64,000 bases of DNA from Paenibacillus nuruki (GTDB lineage: Bacteria; Bacillota; Bacilli; Paenibacillales; Paenibacillaceae), in NCBI RefSeq assembly GCF_001721045.1, contig NZ_MDER01000086.1, positions 62,001-126,000 on the forward strand. The letters are read 5' to 3'. Positions within the stretch are counted from its first letter, which is position 1. Every line of letters begins with the position of its first letter. Below the pieces are notes generated by a model that searched no databases, had not been told where the DNA came from, and worked only from the letters and a program-made list of their open reading frames with translations. Below, one piece after another: positions 16,123 to 25,231 of this stretch. The translations under genes were made by a program, and so were the position numbers.

Positions 16123-16647
16123 AAATGTGCAGAATATAACCTCAACGATAATTAAACCACAATTTCCGCCAGATTACACCAATTTTCTTTTGAAAGCGCT
16201 TAATTACTCTGTTTTTCACCTATCGGTTCCACTTTAAACATAATTTGGTAATTAATGGATACCCAATTATATTTATAAATAAACGCTTATAAATATTCAC
16301 GGCAATTATTATATCTTCAATTAAAGTTGTATGCGGGACAAAATATAGTATAACACTACTTTAGTAAGCTCACTATACTTTTTGTCATATTTCGTGCATT
16401 TTCGACTCTTTTTCCTTCTATTCTTTTTATATATTAAAATAAAATAAATCGCTCGGAACCCGCACCACATCAACTTTCTAAACATAAAAGTTGATTTAGT
16501 CAAAAATATACGGTTTAATATAGAGAGTAATATGTTTATTTACATAGGGAACGGTTTTTAGCAGTTGTCATTAAGTTGAATACTATTTTTCTTATTGTTT
16601 CTGCTAACTTTCGTTTCTGAATTCTAAATTCTGGGAGGTATTTTACA
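16123..16647. other. 525-bp AT-rich intergenic region upstream of sodA
   Basis: No convincing gene is seen. It contains TGAAAGCGCTTAAT at 16191-16204, a two-mismatch relative of the CcpA (cre) consensus, and a candidate sigma-A promoter facing sodA. Small frames inside it lack ribosome sites. Confidence 0.5.
16491..16519 (+). promoter_or_regulatory. Candidate sodA promoter
   Basis: TTGATT and TTTAAT are separated by 17 bases, about 130 bp upstream of the sodA start. The match is moderate and other hexamer pairs closer to the gene are worse. Confidence 0.35.
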
Positions 16648-17256
16648 ATGGCATTCGAATTACCAGCATTACCGTACCCTAACAACGCTCTGGAACCACA
16701 CATCGACGAACAAACGATGATGATTCACCATGACCGTCATCACAACACATATGTGACTAGTCTGAATACCGCTTTGGAAAGTGCTCCTGAATTGCAAAGC
16801 AAAAGCTTAGAAGAATTGATCAGCAACCTGGACAGCGTACCTGAAGGTATTCGTACAGCAGTTCGTAACCACGGTGGCGGACATTACAACCACAGTCTTT
16901 TCTGGGAAATTATCGGACCTGACGCTGGCGGCGCACCTACTGGTGATATCGCAGCAGCAATCGATAGCGAACTAGGTGGATTTGAGAAATTCAAAGAAGA
17001 CTTCGCTAAAGCAGCAACTACTCGTTTTGGTAGCGGTTGGGCTTGGCTAGTTGTTAAAGATGGCAAATTGGCAGTAACAAGTACTCCTAACCAAGATAGC
17101 CCGGTTATGGAAGGTGCTACTCCATTACTTGGTATTGATGTGTGGGAACATGCATACTACCTTAAATATCAAAACAAACGCCCTGACTACATTGCAGCTT
17201 TCTGGAATGTAATCAACTGGGATGCAGTAAACAAACGTTACGCTGCTGCAAAATAA
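16648..17256 (+). CDS. sodA: Superoxide dismutase (Mn/Fe)
   Basis: A 202-residue cytoplasmic enzyme that dismutates superoxide. All four metal ligands are in place: His27 in [12 protein letters not shown], His82 in GHYNHSLFW, Asp164 and His168 in [10 protein letters not shown]. Length and the GGGHYNHS and GSGWAWLV motifs fit the Mn/Fe family; the manganese form is likely by comparison with Bacillus SodA. The start follows GGGAGGTATTTTACA. It is monocistronic, closed by a strong bidirectional terminator. Confidence 0.96.
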   Translation: MAFELPALPYPNNALEPHIDEQTMMIHHDRHHNTYVTSLNTALESAPELQSKSLEELISNLDSVPEGIRTAVRNHGGGHYNHSLFWEIIGPDAGGAPTGDIAAAIDSELGGFEKFKEDFAKAATTRFGSGWAWLVVKDGKLAVTSTPNQDSPVMEGATPLLGIDVWEHAYYLKYQNKRPDYIAAFWNVINWDAVNKRYAAAK

Positions 17257-17285
17257 GAATATACCCTTTTACAATAGAAGTATCA

Positions 17286-17327
17286 AAAAGCCCTTTGGAG
17301 TATTTATATTCCAAAGGGCTTTTTTTA
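17286..17327. terminator. Bidirectional terminator between sodA and the EamA gene
   Basis: AAAAAGCCCTTTGGA pairs with TCCAAAGGGCTTTTTTT; U-tracts exist in both directions, serving the two convergent genes. Confidence 0.9.
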
Positions 17328-17331
17328 TTCT

Positions 17332-18210
17332 TTATACTCTGATCTTCTTGGTCTTCTGTACACCATTCATCAAAATAACACCTATAAAAATCACGATCAA
17401 CCCGACAATCGTTCCTAAAGTAATATGTTCATTTAAGAGCAAGATTCCCCAGAAAATACCGAATAACGGAACTAAAAAAGTCACACTTACTGTTTTGGTT
17501 GGGCCGACATGCTCCACGAGATAGAAATATAACAGGTAGCCAATAGCCGTACATAACACCGCTAACCCTAATACAGCGATCATCACGGTTAGTGAAATCG
17601 TTACTGTAGGTACAGTCACTACACTTAAAGGAATAAGAATAATTCCGGCTGCTAGCTGTTGCCCGATCGATAACGAAAGAGCCGGTGTATTGGTAAAGGT
17701 AAGTTTCGTATACACACTGCCGATACCGTAAAATAACGCCGCTGTTAGCGAAGCACCGATCGACAACCATACTTCTAATGTAAATGGAACGGAACTCCAA
17801 CCCATCAGAATACACACACCTACAAGTCCAATCAGAATACCAATCACTTTACGAACAGATAAATATTCTTTTAACCAGATGCGAGCTACAATCGCTGTAA
17901 AAAGGGGGGTTGTAGCATTCAAAATAGCTGTTAAAGAAGCATTGAGATGAACAGCTGAATACGCAATAAGTGAAAAAGGAATAGCTGCATTTAATAGACC
18001 CAACATCAGATAATATTTCCATTCCTTTTTAAAATCAGGCAATTTGCGCACAATAAACGCATAGATAAGTAGTACAATACCTGCAATCCATACACGTAAA
18101 TCAATCAGCCAGATTGGTCCCAATACAGGTGCGGCTATTCGTATAAATATAAATGAGGCTCCCCAGAGAGCACCCAATAACAGTAACGCTCCTAATTCTT
18201 TAGGTTTCAT
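17332..18210 (-). CDS. EamA/DMT-superfamily transporter under a Fur-type operator
   Basis: A 292-residue protein with about ten hydrophobic segments arranged as two EamA repeats; LLLLGALWGASFIFIRIA is the typical first helix, and the C-terminal half repeats the pattern before a short basic tail. Members export small metabolites or amino acids. The start follows GGAGGTAAGTCATT. A sigma-A promoter with a perfect Fur box over its -10 lies upstream at 18294-18336. This suggests an iron-repressed exporter, perhaps for a siderophore or a related metabolite (inference). No siderophore synthesis genes are near. Confidence 0.88.
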   Translation of the reverse strand: MKPKELGALLLLGALWGASFIFIRIAAPVLGPIWLIDLRVWIAGIVLLIYAFIVRKLPDFKKEWKYYLMLGLLNAAIPFSLIAYSAVHLNASLTAILNATTPLFTAIVARIWLKEYLSVRKVIGILIGLVGVCILMGWSSVPFTLEVWLSIGASLTAALFYGIGSVYTKLTFTNTPALSLSIGQQLAAGIILIPLSVVTVPTVTISLTVMIAVLGLAVLCTAIGYLLYFYLVEHVGPTKTVSVTFLVPLFGIFWGILLLNEHITLGTIVGLIVIFIGVILMNGVQKTKKIRV

Positions 18211-18293
18211 AATGACTTACCTCCATCATTTCCAAAATATCATATCTCTGTGTACTATGTATTTTCGTTAGACTTTCAGCAATCTATTCTAAT

Positions 18294-18308
18294 TGATAAT
18301 GATTATCA
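18294..18308 (-). promoter_or_regulatory. Perfect 7-1-7 Fur box
   Basis: TGATAATGATTATCA is an exact match to the Bacillus-type Fur/PerR-family 7-1-7 inverted repeat. It overlaps the -10 element and probable start point of the EamA promoter, about 85 bp before the gene. Confidence 0.85.
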
Positions 18309-18336
18309 TTATAGATTAGAGTACCCATTGTTTCAA
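18308..18336 (-). promoter_or_regulatory. Sigma-A promoter of the EamA gene
   Basis: On the minus strand TTGAAA (18336-18331), a 17-base spacer and a perfect TATAAT (18313-18308) are followed directly by the Fur box. Position relative to the gene is right for a ~90-base leader. Confidence 0.8.
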
Positions 18337-18545
18337 CATGTTCTCCAAAATAAGTTACATCAAAACACACCGGATGATAAAACTTTCAATTGATTGCTTT
18401 TGGATTTGTCCTGCAAATTTACAAAGCAAAATTAGTATAGCTATCAACAGAAATAGCGTACACCACTGAATCTCTACTGTACGCTATATTCTCGTTGTAA
18501 CTATACTTTATAATGTCACTATCAAGCTTTAAAAATCAGTCACAC

Positions 18546-18965
18546 TTAATAATAAGGCAGATCCTCTAGCAATTCGGCAAAAGAATGACGACAAGGAATG
18601 ATCGACTCCTCTTCCTCTAGCCAGACAACAACTTCTCCATAGTGTTGAGGCACTATTCGTAACAAAAAGCTGTTACCTCCAGCATCAGAAGCAAATGGAA
18701 TACAGACTTCTTGCAAAATATCCCACGCATACTGCATATCTATCATTAATTGCTCTATCGTTAGTGAACCATACGTAATAGGCATAAATCCATGAATCAA
18801 AGGCGCATATTCTTCCCCATCTACAAATAATGGTTCTAGATAACCTCCATTATGCTGTAAATAGAATTCTTTGAACGATTCTGGAATTGGATAGTCTATA
18901 CTGTTAGCAAAGGTCTGCCATTCATGCTCGGTTAATGATTGTTCACTTTCCTCTAACGATATCAT
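18546..18965 (-). CDS. SMI1/KNR4 (SUKH) family protein
   Basis: A 139-residue acidic protein with the SUKH pattern: PIPESFKEFYLQHNGGYLEP near residues 26-46, then an inner core and a late strand EVVVWLEEEE. SUKH proteins are often immunity proteins against contact-dependent or polymorphic toxins (knowledge), but no toxin gene is adjacent. It starts behind AAAAAGGAG, 17 bp after mutY on the same strand, so it may be co-transcribed with mutY. Confidence 0.8.
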   Translation of the reverse strand: MISLEESEQSLTEHEWQTFANSIDYPIPESFKEFYLQHNGGYLEPLFVDGEEYAPLIHGFMPITYGSLTIEQLMIDMQYAWDILQEVCIPFASDAGGNSFLLRIVPQHYGEVVVWLEEEESIIPCRHSFAELLEDLPYY

Positions 18966-18982
18966 GGCTATATCGCTCCTTT

Positions 18983-20374
18983 TTACTGGGCAAAATGCTG
19001 TTGCAGAATTTTGAGGAATAGATTGGGAAACGCATAATTTTTCATATCGTCTGCGGTAATCCAGCGATAATCGTAAGCAAAAGCTTCACCCATCAGTGTA
19101 CTTGGAACAGCTTCATAAACTTCTGGATGCTCTGCAACCGCTTCTTGTTGTTCTACTGCCAATGTATCATCAAGGTGAAGTTGTTTTTGGATTTTCTGTA
19201 GACTGCTTGGTGTTGAACCTGATAATTTGAGCTCTAGTGTAGCTTGTTCATATTCCAAAGGATCGATCTCTTTCAAAGCGCCTTGTGACGCTTCTAACGG
19301 CTGTGTCGCCGAACTTGTATAACGAACAGTAGGTTCTGATTGTTGCCCTGTAGCAGAGACTCCAGCTTCACGACAGCGGAATACACGCATCGTCCAATGG
19401 ATATGGCTAAACGTATGCTCTTCTGTAATCCACGGCTCTAGCGGTTGGATATCTACTCCTTCGTTATGAATCCCATGGGTTAAGCGCTTCATTGCATCTG
19501 TATCCGGCAAGTCTGCACCTGCACCTGCTTTTTTGGAATCGTCTGCAAGAATATGAGGCAACTCCCACATGCGTGCAAGTAATCCTGTAGCTGGACGTTG
19601 GCGAATCAATACTTGTCCTGCGCGTTCTCCTGTTCCTTCAACCAGAGCGAGTAAACGATGTTCAGGACGTGGAGGTTTGGATTTGGTTTTGATCGGCAAT
19701 ATAAGCTCCATCCCATTCATTCGTCCTTCACAATGCTTCATCACCGGACAGGTAAGGCAACCCGGAGATTTGGGCGTACATACCATAGCTCCAAGTTCCA
19801 TTAACGCTTGATTGAAATCCGAAGCACGACCACGTGGAATTAACTCTTTAGCGAGCACTTCCATTTTGACCCGTGTAGGCCCCTTAGCAATATCATCTTC
19901 TAAGCAGAAGTATCTCGATAATACACGCATCACGTTACCATCTACGGCTGGAACAGGAACACCATAAGCAATACTAAGCACTGCACCCGCAGTATACGGG
20001 CCTATTCCTTTAAGGGCAGAGATTTCTTCTGGTGTATTCGGTACAATACCTTCATGACGCTCTACCACTTGTTGCGCCGCTGCTTGTAGATTACGGGCAC
20101 GTGAGTAATAGCCTAGCCCTTCCCAGCTTTTTAACACTTCTTCTTCCGGTGCAGTCGCTAATGCTTCTACCGTCGGGAATTTCTCGATAAAGCGAGTAAA
20201 GTAAGGAATTACAGTATCAACACGTGTCTGTTGCAACATAATTTCAGAGATCCAGATATGATAAGGGTTACGACTTCGTCTCCATGGCAAATCACGCTTA
20301 TGTTCGTCATACCAGACTAACAATTCACGACTAAAATACGTTTTGGCTTCTTGCTTTAAGGCTAAATTAGACAT
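18983..20374 (-). CDS. mutY: A/G-specific adenine glycosylase, with long C-terminal insert
   Basis: About 463 residues. It removes adenine mispaired with 8-oxoguanine. Visible are the catalytic helix MLQQTRVDTV, the helix-hairpin-helix LKGIGPYTAGAV with PAVDGNVMRV carrying the catalytic Asp, and the 4Fe-4S loop (C-x6-C-x2-C-x5-C). The C-terminal NUDIX-like 8-oxoG recognition domain holds RPATGLLARMWELPHIL. Usual length is 350-390; here about 80 extra residues rich in Ser, Thr, Glu and Gln interrupt the NUDIX-like part before AYDYRWITADDM. The start follows GAAGGAGAGTACT at 20374. Confidence 0.93.
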   Translation of the reverse strand: MSNLALKQEAKTYFSRELLVWYDEHKRDLPWRRSRNPYHIWISEIMLQQTRVDTVIPYFTRFIEKFPTVEALATAPEEEVLKSWEGLGYYSRARNLQAAAQQVVERHEGIVPNTPEEISALKGIGPYTAGAVLSIAYGVPVPAVDGNVMRVLSRYFCLEDDIAKGPTRVKMEVLAKELIPRGRASDFNQALMELGAMVCTPKSPGCLTCPVMKHCEGRMNGMELILPIKTKSKPPRPEHRLLALVEGTGERAGQVLIRQRPATGLLARMWELPHILADDSKKAGAGADLPDTDAMKRLTHGIHNEGVDIQPLEPWITEEHTFSHIHWTMRVFRCREAGVSATGQQSEPTVRYTSSATQPLEASQGALKEIDPLEYEQATLELKLSGSTPSSLQKIQKQLHLDDTLAVEQQEAVAEHPEVYEAVPSTLMGEAFAYDYRWITADDMKNYAFPNLFLKILQQHFAQ

Positions 20375-20470
20375 AGTACTCTCCTTCAATGATCGCAATC
20401 TTATGTGATCAGATATGATGTAGAATCATGTTGTAAATGAGGTGCATAAGTGTAGATAACATGCTTAATT

Positions 20471-20878
20471 TCAATGGGTTAACGTTATTTTTTCGATAAC
20501 GGCAAAAGCAGAAGCTAATTCGGTCTGGTGAGAAATGCTTAAATGAATAGCATACTGTTCAGCTTGATCTGATAATCCTAATCGCTCCCATGCTTGAGCA
20601 GATAAGGCAACCGTAGGTTTGCCTGAAGGATTCGGTACAATCTCTATATCACCAAAGCTTATTGTAGCGCCAATCCCAGAGCCGAATCCTTTAGAAATAG
20701 CTTCTTTGGCAGCAAAGCGTCCAGCTACAAATTCGTGTAGTTTGGCTCCTTTGGTCTGAGCAATGTTACGTTCGGCTGGTGTTAGTATACGATCTATAAA
20801 TTTGGACCCTTGTGAACCTGTGACAATTCTAGCTACCCGTTTAATTTCAAGGACATCATGTCCTATACCATAAATCAA
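20471..20878 (-). CDS. acpS: Holo-[acyl-carrier-protein] synthase, TTG start
   Basis: About 135 residues. It transfers phosphopantetheine from CoA to apo-ACP. The magnesium-binding Asp (GIGHDVLEIKRV) and Glu (GRFAAKEAISKGFG) are present, with ISFGDIEIVPNPSGKP and a late HLSISHQTELASAFAV. No ATG is in the right place: GGAGGTACG is followed by TTG at 20878, giving MIYGIGHD, the normal AcpS N-terminus, so I use TTG. The upstream extension has no ribosome site. Confidence 0.93.
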   Translation of the reverse strand: MIYGIGHDVLEIKRVARIVTGSQGSKFIDRILTPAERNIAQTKGAKLHEFVAGRFAAKEAISKGFGSGIGATISFGDIEIVPNPSGKPTVALSAQAWERLGLSDQAEQYAIHLSISHQTELASAFAVIEKITLTH

Positions 20879-21060
20879 AATACGTACCTCCTGCACATTC
20901 CAATCTTGAATACTATTATTGTACCATTGGTGTTGCTTGTACTGCCAAGCATGTATAGTTAGATATTCAGCTAAAGCCCAAATCATTGTTTATTCGATAT
21001 CGGTTACGCTTTGATTACCAAGTGCTTTGGGTAAGTAGTACTTAGAAGGAGGTAATGATG

Positions 21061-21891
21061 ATGTCAAATTCATTCACGATCCCCGGAGCAGACGGGGCAG
21101 TCATTCGTTGTACTCGCTACCCTGCTAAGCATGAAGTACGAGCTGTTATTATTATCGCTCATGGTTATAAAGGATTCAAAGATTGGGGCATGTTCCCGTA
21201 TGTTGCCCAGCAGTTGAGCAGTATCGGTGATGTGATTACATTTAATTTCTCACATAATGGTATTGGCGAACAGCCAGAAGAATTTACAGAGCTTGAGTTA
21301 TTTGCTCGTAATACGTATGGTTTTGAATTGGAAGATTTATCGAACTTGACGAATTATATAAAAGAACAATCACAATATCAAGAAGTACCTATTTTTGTGC
21401 TTGGTCATAGCCGTGGAGGTGGAGTGAGTCTAGTGCATGCACTCGATCATCCAGATCAGATTGCTGGTGTATTATCATGGAATGGTATAAGCGATCTGCC
21501 AAGCTTATTCACGACAGAACAGAAAAAAGAAATGGTGACTGCGGGCAGAAGTTATATTACCAATGCACGTACAGGTCAACAGATGCCACTTGATCGAATC
21601 ATTATTGATGATATTGAGGAGCACCGTGAACAATATGATCTGCTTCATCGAATAACAGAAGCTGCTTTGCCGATTATGCTTGTGCAAGGAACAGAAGATC
21701 ATCCTCATCTGCTTGAAGGCTCACAAGCTTTGCTAAATGCTAATCCTTCGATTAATTATGTTGCTATTGAAGGCGGTAACCATATGTTTAATACGGTTCA
21801 TCCTTTTGTCGGTTCTTCTCCTCAATTGGATCAAGCATTGGAAGCCAGCAGTACATTTATTCGTAGTGTTATTGGTAGTCGTTTGGATTAA
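21061..21891 (+). CDS. Alpha/beta hydrolase
   Basis: About 276 residues with the alpha/beta-hydrolase fold. The oxyanion region is IIIAHGYKGFKDWG, the nucleophile elbow is VLGHSRGGGVS with Ser, the Asp is in VQGTEDHPH and the His in EGGNHMFN. It resembles dienelactone hydrolase/FrsA-like esterases; the substrate is unknown. Three ATG codons stand in tandem (21055, 21058, 21061); the third has the best spacing (8) from AGGAGG. It is transcribed away from acpS and ends in a strong terminator. Confidence 0.85.
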   Translation: MSNSFTIPGADGAVIRCTRYPAKHEVRAVIIIAHGYKGFKDWGMFPYVAQQLSSIGDVITFNFSHNGIGEQPEEFTELELFARNTYGFELEDLSNLTNYIKEQSQYQEVPIFVLGHSRGGGVSLVHALDHPDQIAGVLSWNGISDLPSLFTTEQKKEMVTAGRSYITNARTGQQMPLDRIIIDDIEEHREQYDLLHRITEAALPIMLVQGTEDHPHLLEGSQALLNANPSINYVAIEGGNHMFNTVHPFVGSSPQLDQALEASSTFIRSVIGSRLD

Positions 21892-21931
21892 TCTATTTAG
21901 TTATTTGGGTTGCCACTTTACATCCAAGCAT

Positions 21932-21982
21932 AAAACAGCGTTCTTTCAACCTTTGCTCAGGTTAAAAGAACGCTGTTTTTTC
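21932..21982 (+). terminator. Terminator after alpha/beta hydrolase
   Basis: AAAACAGCGTTCTTT pairs with AAAGAACGCTGTTTTT; a T run follows. Confidence 0.88.
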
Positions 21983-22038
21983 GTGTGTATAAAAAAATCC
22001 GTCATTATGTTCAGACTTTATAGTATAGCAACTGTGAT

Positions 22039-22848
22039 TTAGATACCTGGAATTGGATCACGTTTGTGTGCAGTGCGTTTGTAATAACTTTCAAGACGCT
22101 CTGCTGCTACTTGATCTATTGTTTTGCCTTCTAGATAGTCACTATTGTCATTATACGTAATCCCTAACTCGTCTTCATCCGTCTGATCTTCCCATAGTCC
22201 AGCAGAAGGAGCTTTATCTAGAATCGATTGGGGTACAGCCATATGTGTAGCCAATTGACGAACCTGACGTTTGTTTAACGTGCTTAATGGCGTGATATCT
22301 ACTGCGCCATCACCATATTTGGTGAAAAAGCCTGTGATCGCTTCAGAAGCATGATCGGTTCCGACTACTAACAAATTCAATTCATTAGCTAGTGCATATT
22401 GAGTGACCATACGTGTTCTTGCTTTGATATTACCTTTGGCTTGAGGTGTAATTGGATCTTGAATATCAATGCTTGGCAACACTTTATTTACAAGATCAGT
22501 AATGGCATCTACACCGCTCTGTACATCAGTTTCAACTGTATGTTCAAGCTTGAATGCTTCAGCAACCGCATAGCTATCAGCGATATCTGATTGTTGTCCA
22601 TAAGGTTGATATACACCAAGTGTCATGTATTTTTTACCTGTGGACTCACTAAGCTCATCCGTTGCTTGTTTACAAAGACCTGCGGCAACTGCACTATCAA
22701 TTCCACCACTAATTGCAATCAGTAATCCTTGTGTACCTGATTGTTGAATATAGGATTTGAGAAAATCAACACGCTTGCGAATCTCTGCATCCGGTTCAAT
22801 TGTTGGTTGAACACGTAAATCATCAATAATTTGCTGTTGTATACTCAT
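22039..22848 (-). CDS. nadE: NH3-dependent NAD+ synthetase
   Basis: About 269 residues. It amidates nicotinic acid adenine dinucleotide to NAD. The ATP pyrophosphatase P-loop is AISGGIDSAVAAGL; the substrate-binding VGTDHASEAITGFFTKYGDGAVDITPL and the C-terminal KRDPIPGI are also typical. There is no glutaminase domain, so ammonia is the nitrogen donor. I chose the ATG at 22848, behind AAAGGAG; a GTG four codons earlier overlaps the ribosome site. Length fits Bacillus NadE. Confidence 0.94.
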   Translation of the reverse strand: MSIQQQIIDDLRVQPTIEPDAEIRKRVDFLKSYIQQSGTQGLLIAISGGIDSAVAAGLCKQATDELSESTGKKYMTLGVYQPYGQQSDIADSYAVAEAFKLEHTVETDVQSGVDAITDLVNKVLPSIDIQDPITPQAKGNIKARTRMVTQYALANELNLLVVGTDHASEAITGFFTKYGDGAVDITPLSTLNKRQVRQLATHMAVPQSILDKAPSAGLWEDQTDEDELGITYNDNSDYLEGKTIDQVAAERLESYYKRTAHKRDPIPGI

Positions 22849-22927
22849 CTTTATTTCCACTCCTTTTATTCATTCTGTAATACATCTTTACCCATTCCAT
22901 TCTATTCATATCAGCTAAAAAAAACAA

Positions 22928-22968
22928 ATGTCCTGCGATTTTCAGCTTAGCCGAAAATCGCAGGACAT
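22928..22968 (-). terminator. Terminator after bacilliredoxin gene
   Basis: A 16-bp stem (ATGTCCTGCGATTTTC with its complement), followed on the minus strand by a long T run, ends the 23001-23435 transcript before nadE. Confidence 0.9.
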
Positions 22969-23000
22969 TGATAGATGTTTATATAAACCGTTAGGTTAGA

Positions 23001-23435
23001 TTACAGGCAATATTTTTCAAATGCATCATTCAATGCATAAGCAATATCTTCTGCTGAATTATTTTCAATCTGGTGACGCTCGATAAAGTGGACTAATTCT
23101 CCATCTTTCATCAAAGCAATCGAAGGCGAAGACGGTGGGAATGGTGCGAAATATTCGCGTGCTTTGGCTGTTGCTTCTTTATCTTGTCCTGCAAATACCG
23201 TATACAAATGATCCGGTTTTAATTCATTTTGCAGTGCTTGAGCTACGCCTGGACGACATTGACCTGCTGCGCATCCGCATACAGAGTTCACGACAACCAG
23301 TGTTGTTCCTTTTTGATCAGGAAGATGTGCTTCTACCTCTTCTGGAGTACGAAGCTCCGTAATACCTAGTGTAGTTAGTTCATCCCGCATCGGTTGAACC
23401 ATATCTCGCATATATTGATCAAAAGACATTGACAT
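23001..23435 (-). CDS. Bacilliredoxin, BrxA/BrxB family
   Basis: A 144-residue thioredoxin-like protein that removes bacillithiol from S-bacillithiolated proteins. The unusual CGC redox motif is present in NSVCGCAAGQCRPG, and IALMKDGELVHFIERHQIE is the family's C-terminal core. The start follows AAGGAGTGAATAACA. It implies that the host makes bacillithiol. I cannot separate BrxA from BrxB on sequence alone. Confidence 0.92.
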   Translation of the reverse strand: MSMSFDQYMRDMVQPMRDELTTLGITELRTPEEVEAHLPDQKGTTLVVVNSVCGCAAGQCRPGVAQALQNELKPDHLYTVFAGQDKEATAKAREYFAPFPPSSPSIALMKDGELVHFIERHQIENNSAEDIAYALNDAFEKYCL

Positions 23436-23539
23436 TGTTATTCACTCCTTACTTTTAATAAGCGTTAAGTTATATTATACAGTCATATAGGCTGAAAGCA
23501 AGCAACAGAATACAATACTTGTTAAGACAATACCATAAA

Positions 23540-25231
23540 TTAATCTTTATTTTCAGTAGAATTCACTTGATCATGCGAAGGATCAAAGATGACGTTAAAC
23601 GTTGTTTTGACGCCTTCTTCTGATTCTACCTGAATACGACCATGATGGCGCTCTACAATACTCAGGCAAAGCGATAACCCCAAACCTGTCCCTTTGGATT
23701 TGGTCGTATAAAATGGCTCAAATAATTTCTCTAACTTATCTGGAGAAATTCCCGGCCCTATATCTTGAATACTCATGGTCACCTCATTGCCATGACAATA
23801 CGTCTCGATCTTGAGCTCACCTTTGTCATCCATCGATTCCATTCCATTGCGTGCCAGGTTCAGAATAAGCTGTTTGATCTCTTTGGAATTTAAGTTCAGT
23901 TCAGGCAAGTCTTTGCCGGGTACAAAAACGATACTTTGTCCTCGTAGATTCGCATCTGCCCATAATAACGGCAGCAATTCTTCTATAATAGAATGTAAAT
24001 GAATCCACTGCTTCTCAACCACTCGATTCTGTGCCAGAGACAAAAAGTCGTTAATAATACTATTTGCACGATCCAATTCATCCATTACTATCACGTAATA
24101 ATGATCAAGCGAAGGTGGGCTCTTTTCTTGCATTAACTGCAAAAACCCTCTAACGACTGCCATTGGATTGCGGATCTCATGCGTGATACTAGCAGCCATT
24201 TTACCAACAAGGCTTAACTGCTCGACATGATCCAATTCGTTACGTAACCGTTCTAACTCTGTCGTATCTTGACTCAAAATAACCACACCAGACGGTTCTT
24301 CTGAAAATGTACGCAAAGGCACAATATTCACATAAAATGAACCATAACCTAGACGAAGCAATTTGTTAATCGTTTCTTGACCTGCTTGAGCAGCTTTCGT
24401 TAACGTTACTACTTCGTGTAGACCTGGTGTAATATCTTCTTTTTGCAAGCCGGTGAAATGAAACCCGATTGCAGATTCTGCGGTCATATCCGGGAATGAG
24501 CGTTTCATCAATTGCAAAGCGCTTGCATTAATCGAAGTAATCCGTCCATGTTCATCAAGCGATGTAATAATCATGGGTGATACATTCATAATCTGACGTA
24601 ACTTTTCAGCTTCTGTAATAAATTTGTTCGATAAACGTAACATCTGTCGATCAATTTCTTTTTTCTCTATAATACGTTCAATCGCTTGCACGCAATAATC
24701 TCCTGCAGCTAATGCCGCCAAAACAATCATCACGACCATGATCCAGAGTTCCGGACTCATCGGTACTGCATTTTGATTTAACAACGAAATAATCATAGAT
24801 AATACAGCACTTAACAAAATAAGAGACGCTACAAACGAGCGTTTAACTTTTAAAGTCGCTATGCGAAATCGTAAAGAAATCAGGCATATAAATGGAAACA
24901 GTAATAATCCGGTATCTATAAGTAAGCCATTCCAACTCCAATGGTTGTTAAATATAAAATACATTGCGATACCTAACCCCAGTAAAACTATACCGCGAAG
25001 AGGGCCTATATACATGACTCCAACAATCAGTGAAACTACGCCCATATGTAAAGCGTAGGGAGATGCACTATACATCGAGAAAAACCAACAAATCATTATA
25101 CTAATGGCGAAGGAAACTACAATAACGGGAGAATATCCACGCCATGCTAATCGTCCATTATGCAAGGAATCGTAGCCACTGCGTTCAATAACGCCCATGA
25201 AGAAAAAAATAGCAGAACCTACAGACAACAT
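23540..25231 (-). CDS. Membrane PAS-domain sensor histidine kinase
   Basis: A kinase of 563 residues as drawn. Five to six membrane segments (residues 1-175) look like a 5TM LytS/KinB-type input region. A PAS domain (about 212-320, SPMIITSLDEHGRITSINASA) precedes the phosphoacceptor His351 in ASITHEIRNPM and an HATPase domain (NLARNGMES, DIGPGISPDKLEKLFEPFYTTKSKGTGLGLSL). No response regulator is adjacent, as for sporulation-type orphan kinases. The ATG at 25231 has no ribosome site; a strong AGGAGGGG at 25271-25278 stands 6-12 bases before in-frame ATT codons at 25264, 25261 and 25258. The protein may therefore be up to 11 residues longer, from a non-standard start. Confidence 0.88.
   Translation of the reverse strand: MLSVGSAIFFFMGVIERSGYDSLHNGRLAWRGYSPVIVVSFAISIMICWFFSMYSASPYALHMGVVSLIVGVMYIGPLRGIVLLGLGIAMYFIFNNHWSWNGLLIDTGLLLFPFICLISLRFRIATLKVKRSFVASLILLSAVLSMIISLLNQNAVPMSPELWIMVVMIVLAALAAGDYCVQAIERIIEKKEIDRQMLRLSNKFITEAEKLRQIMNVSPMIITSLDEHGRITSINASALQLMKRSFPDMTAESAIGFHFTGLQKEDITPGLHEVVTLTKAAQAGQETINKLLRLGYGSFYVNIVPLRTFSEEPSGVVILSQDTTELERLRNELDHVEQLSLVGKMAASITHEIRNPMAVVRGFLQLMQEKSPPSLDHYYVIVMDELDRANSIINDFLSLAQNRVVEKQWIHLHSIIEELLPLLWADANLRGQSIVFVPGKDLPELNLNSKEIKQLILNLARNGMESMDDKGELKIETYCHGNEVTMSIQDIGPGISPDKLEKLFEPFYTTKSKGTGLGLSLCLSIVERHHGRIQVESEEGVKTTFNVIFDPSHDQVNSTENKD

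Noticed and set aside
16191-16204. Functional CcpA site upstream of sodA
   Set aside because: Two mismatches to the cre consensus and far from any promoter; noted only as a weak match.
16321-16503. 60-codon minus-strand frame in the AT-rich region before sodA
   Set aside because: Low-complexity Lys/Ile-rich translation, no ribosome site, in probable promoter DNA.
17429-17815. Minus-strand frame inside the EamA transporter gene
   Set aside because: Alternate frame of the transporter; Cys/Tyr/Arg-rich shadow translation without a ribosome site.
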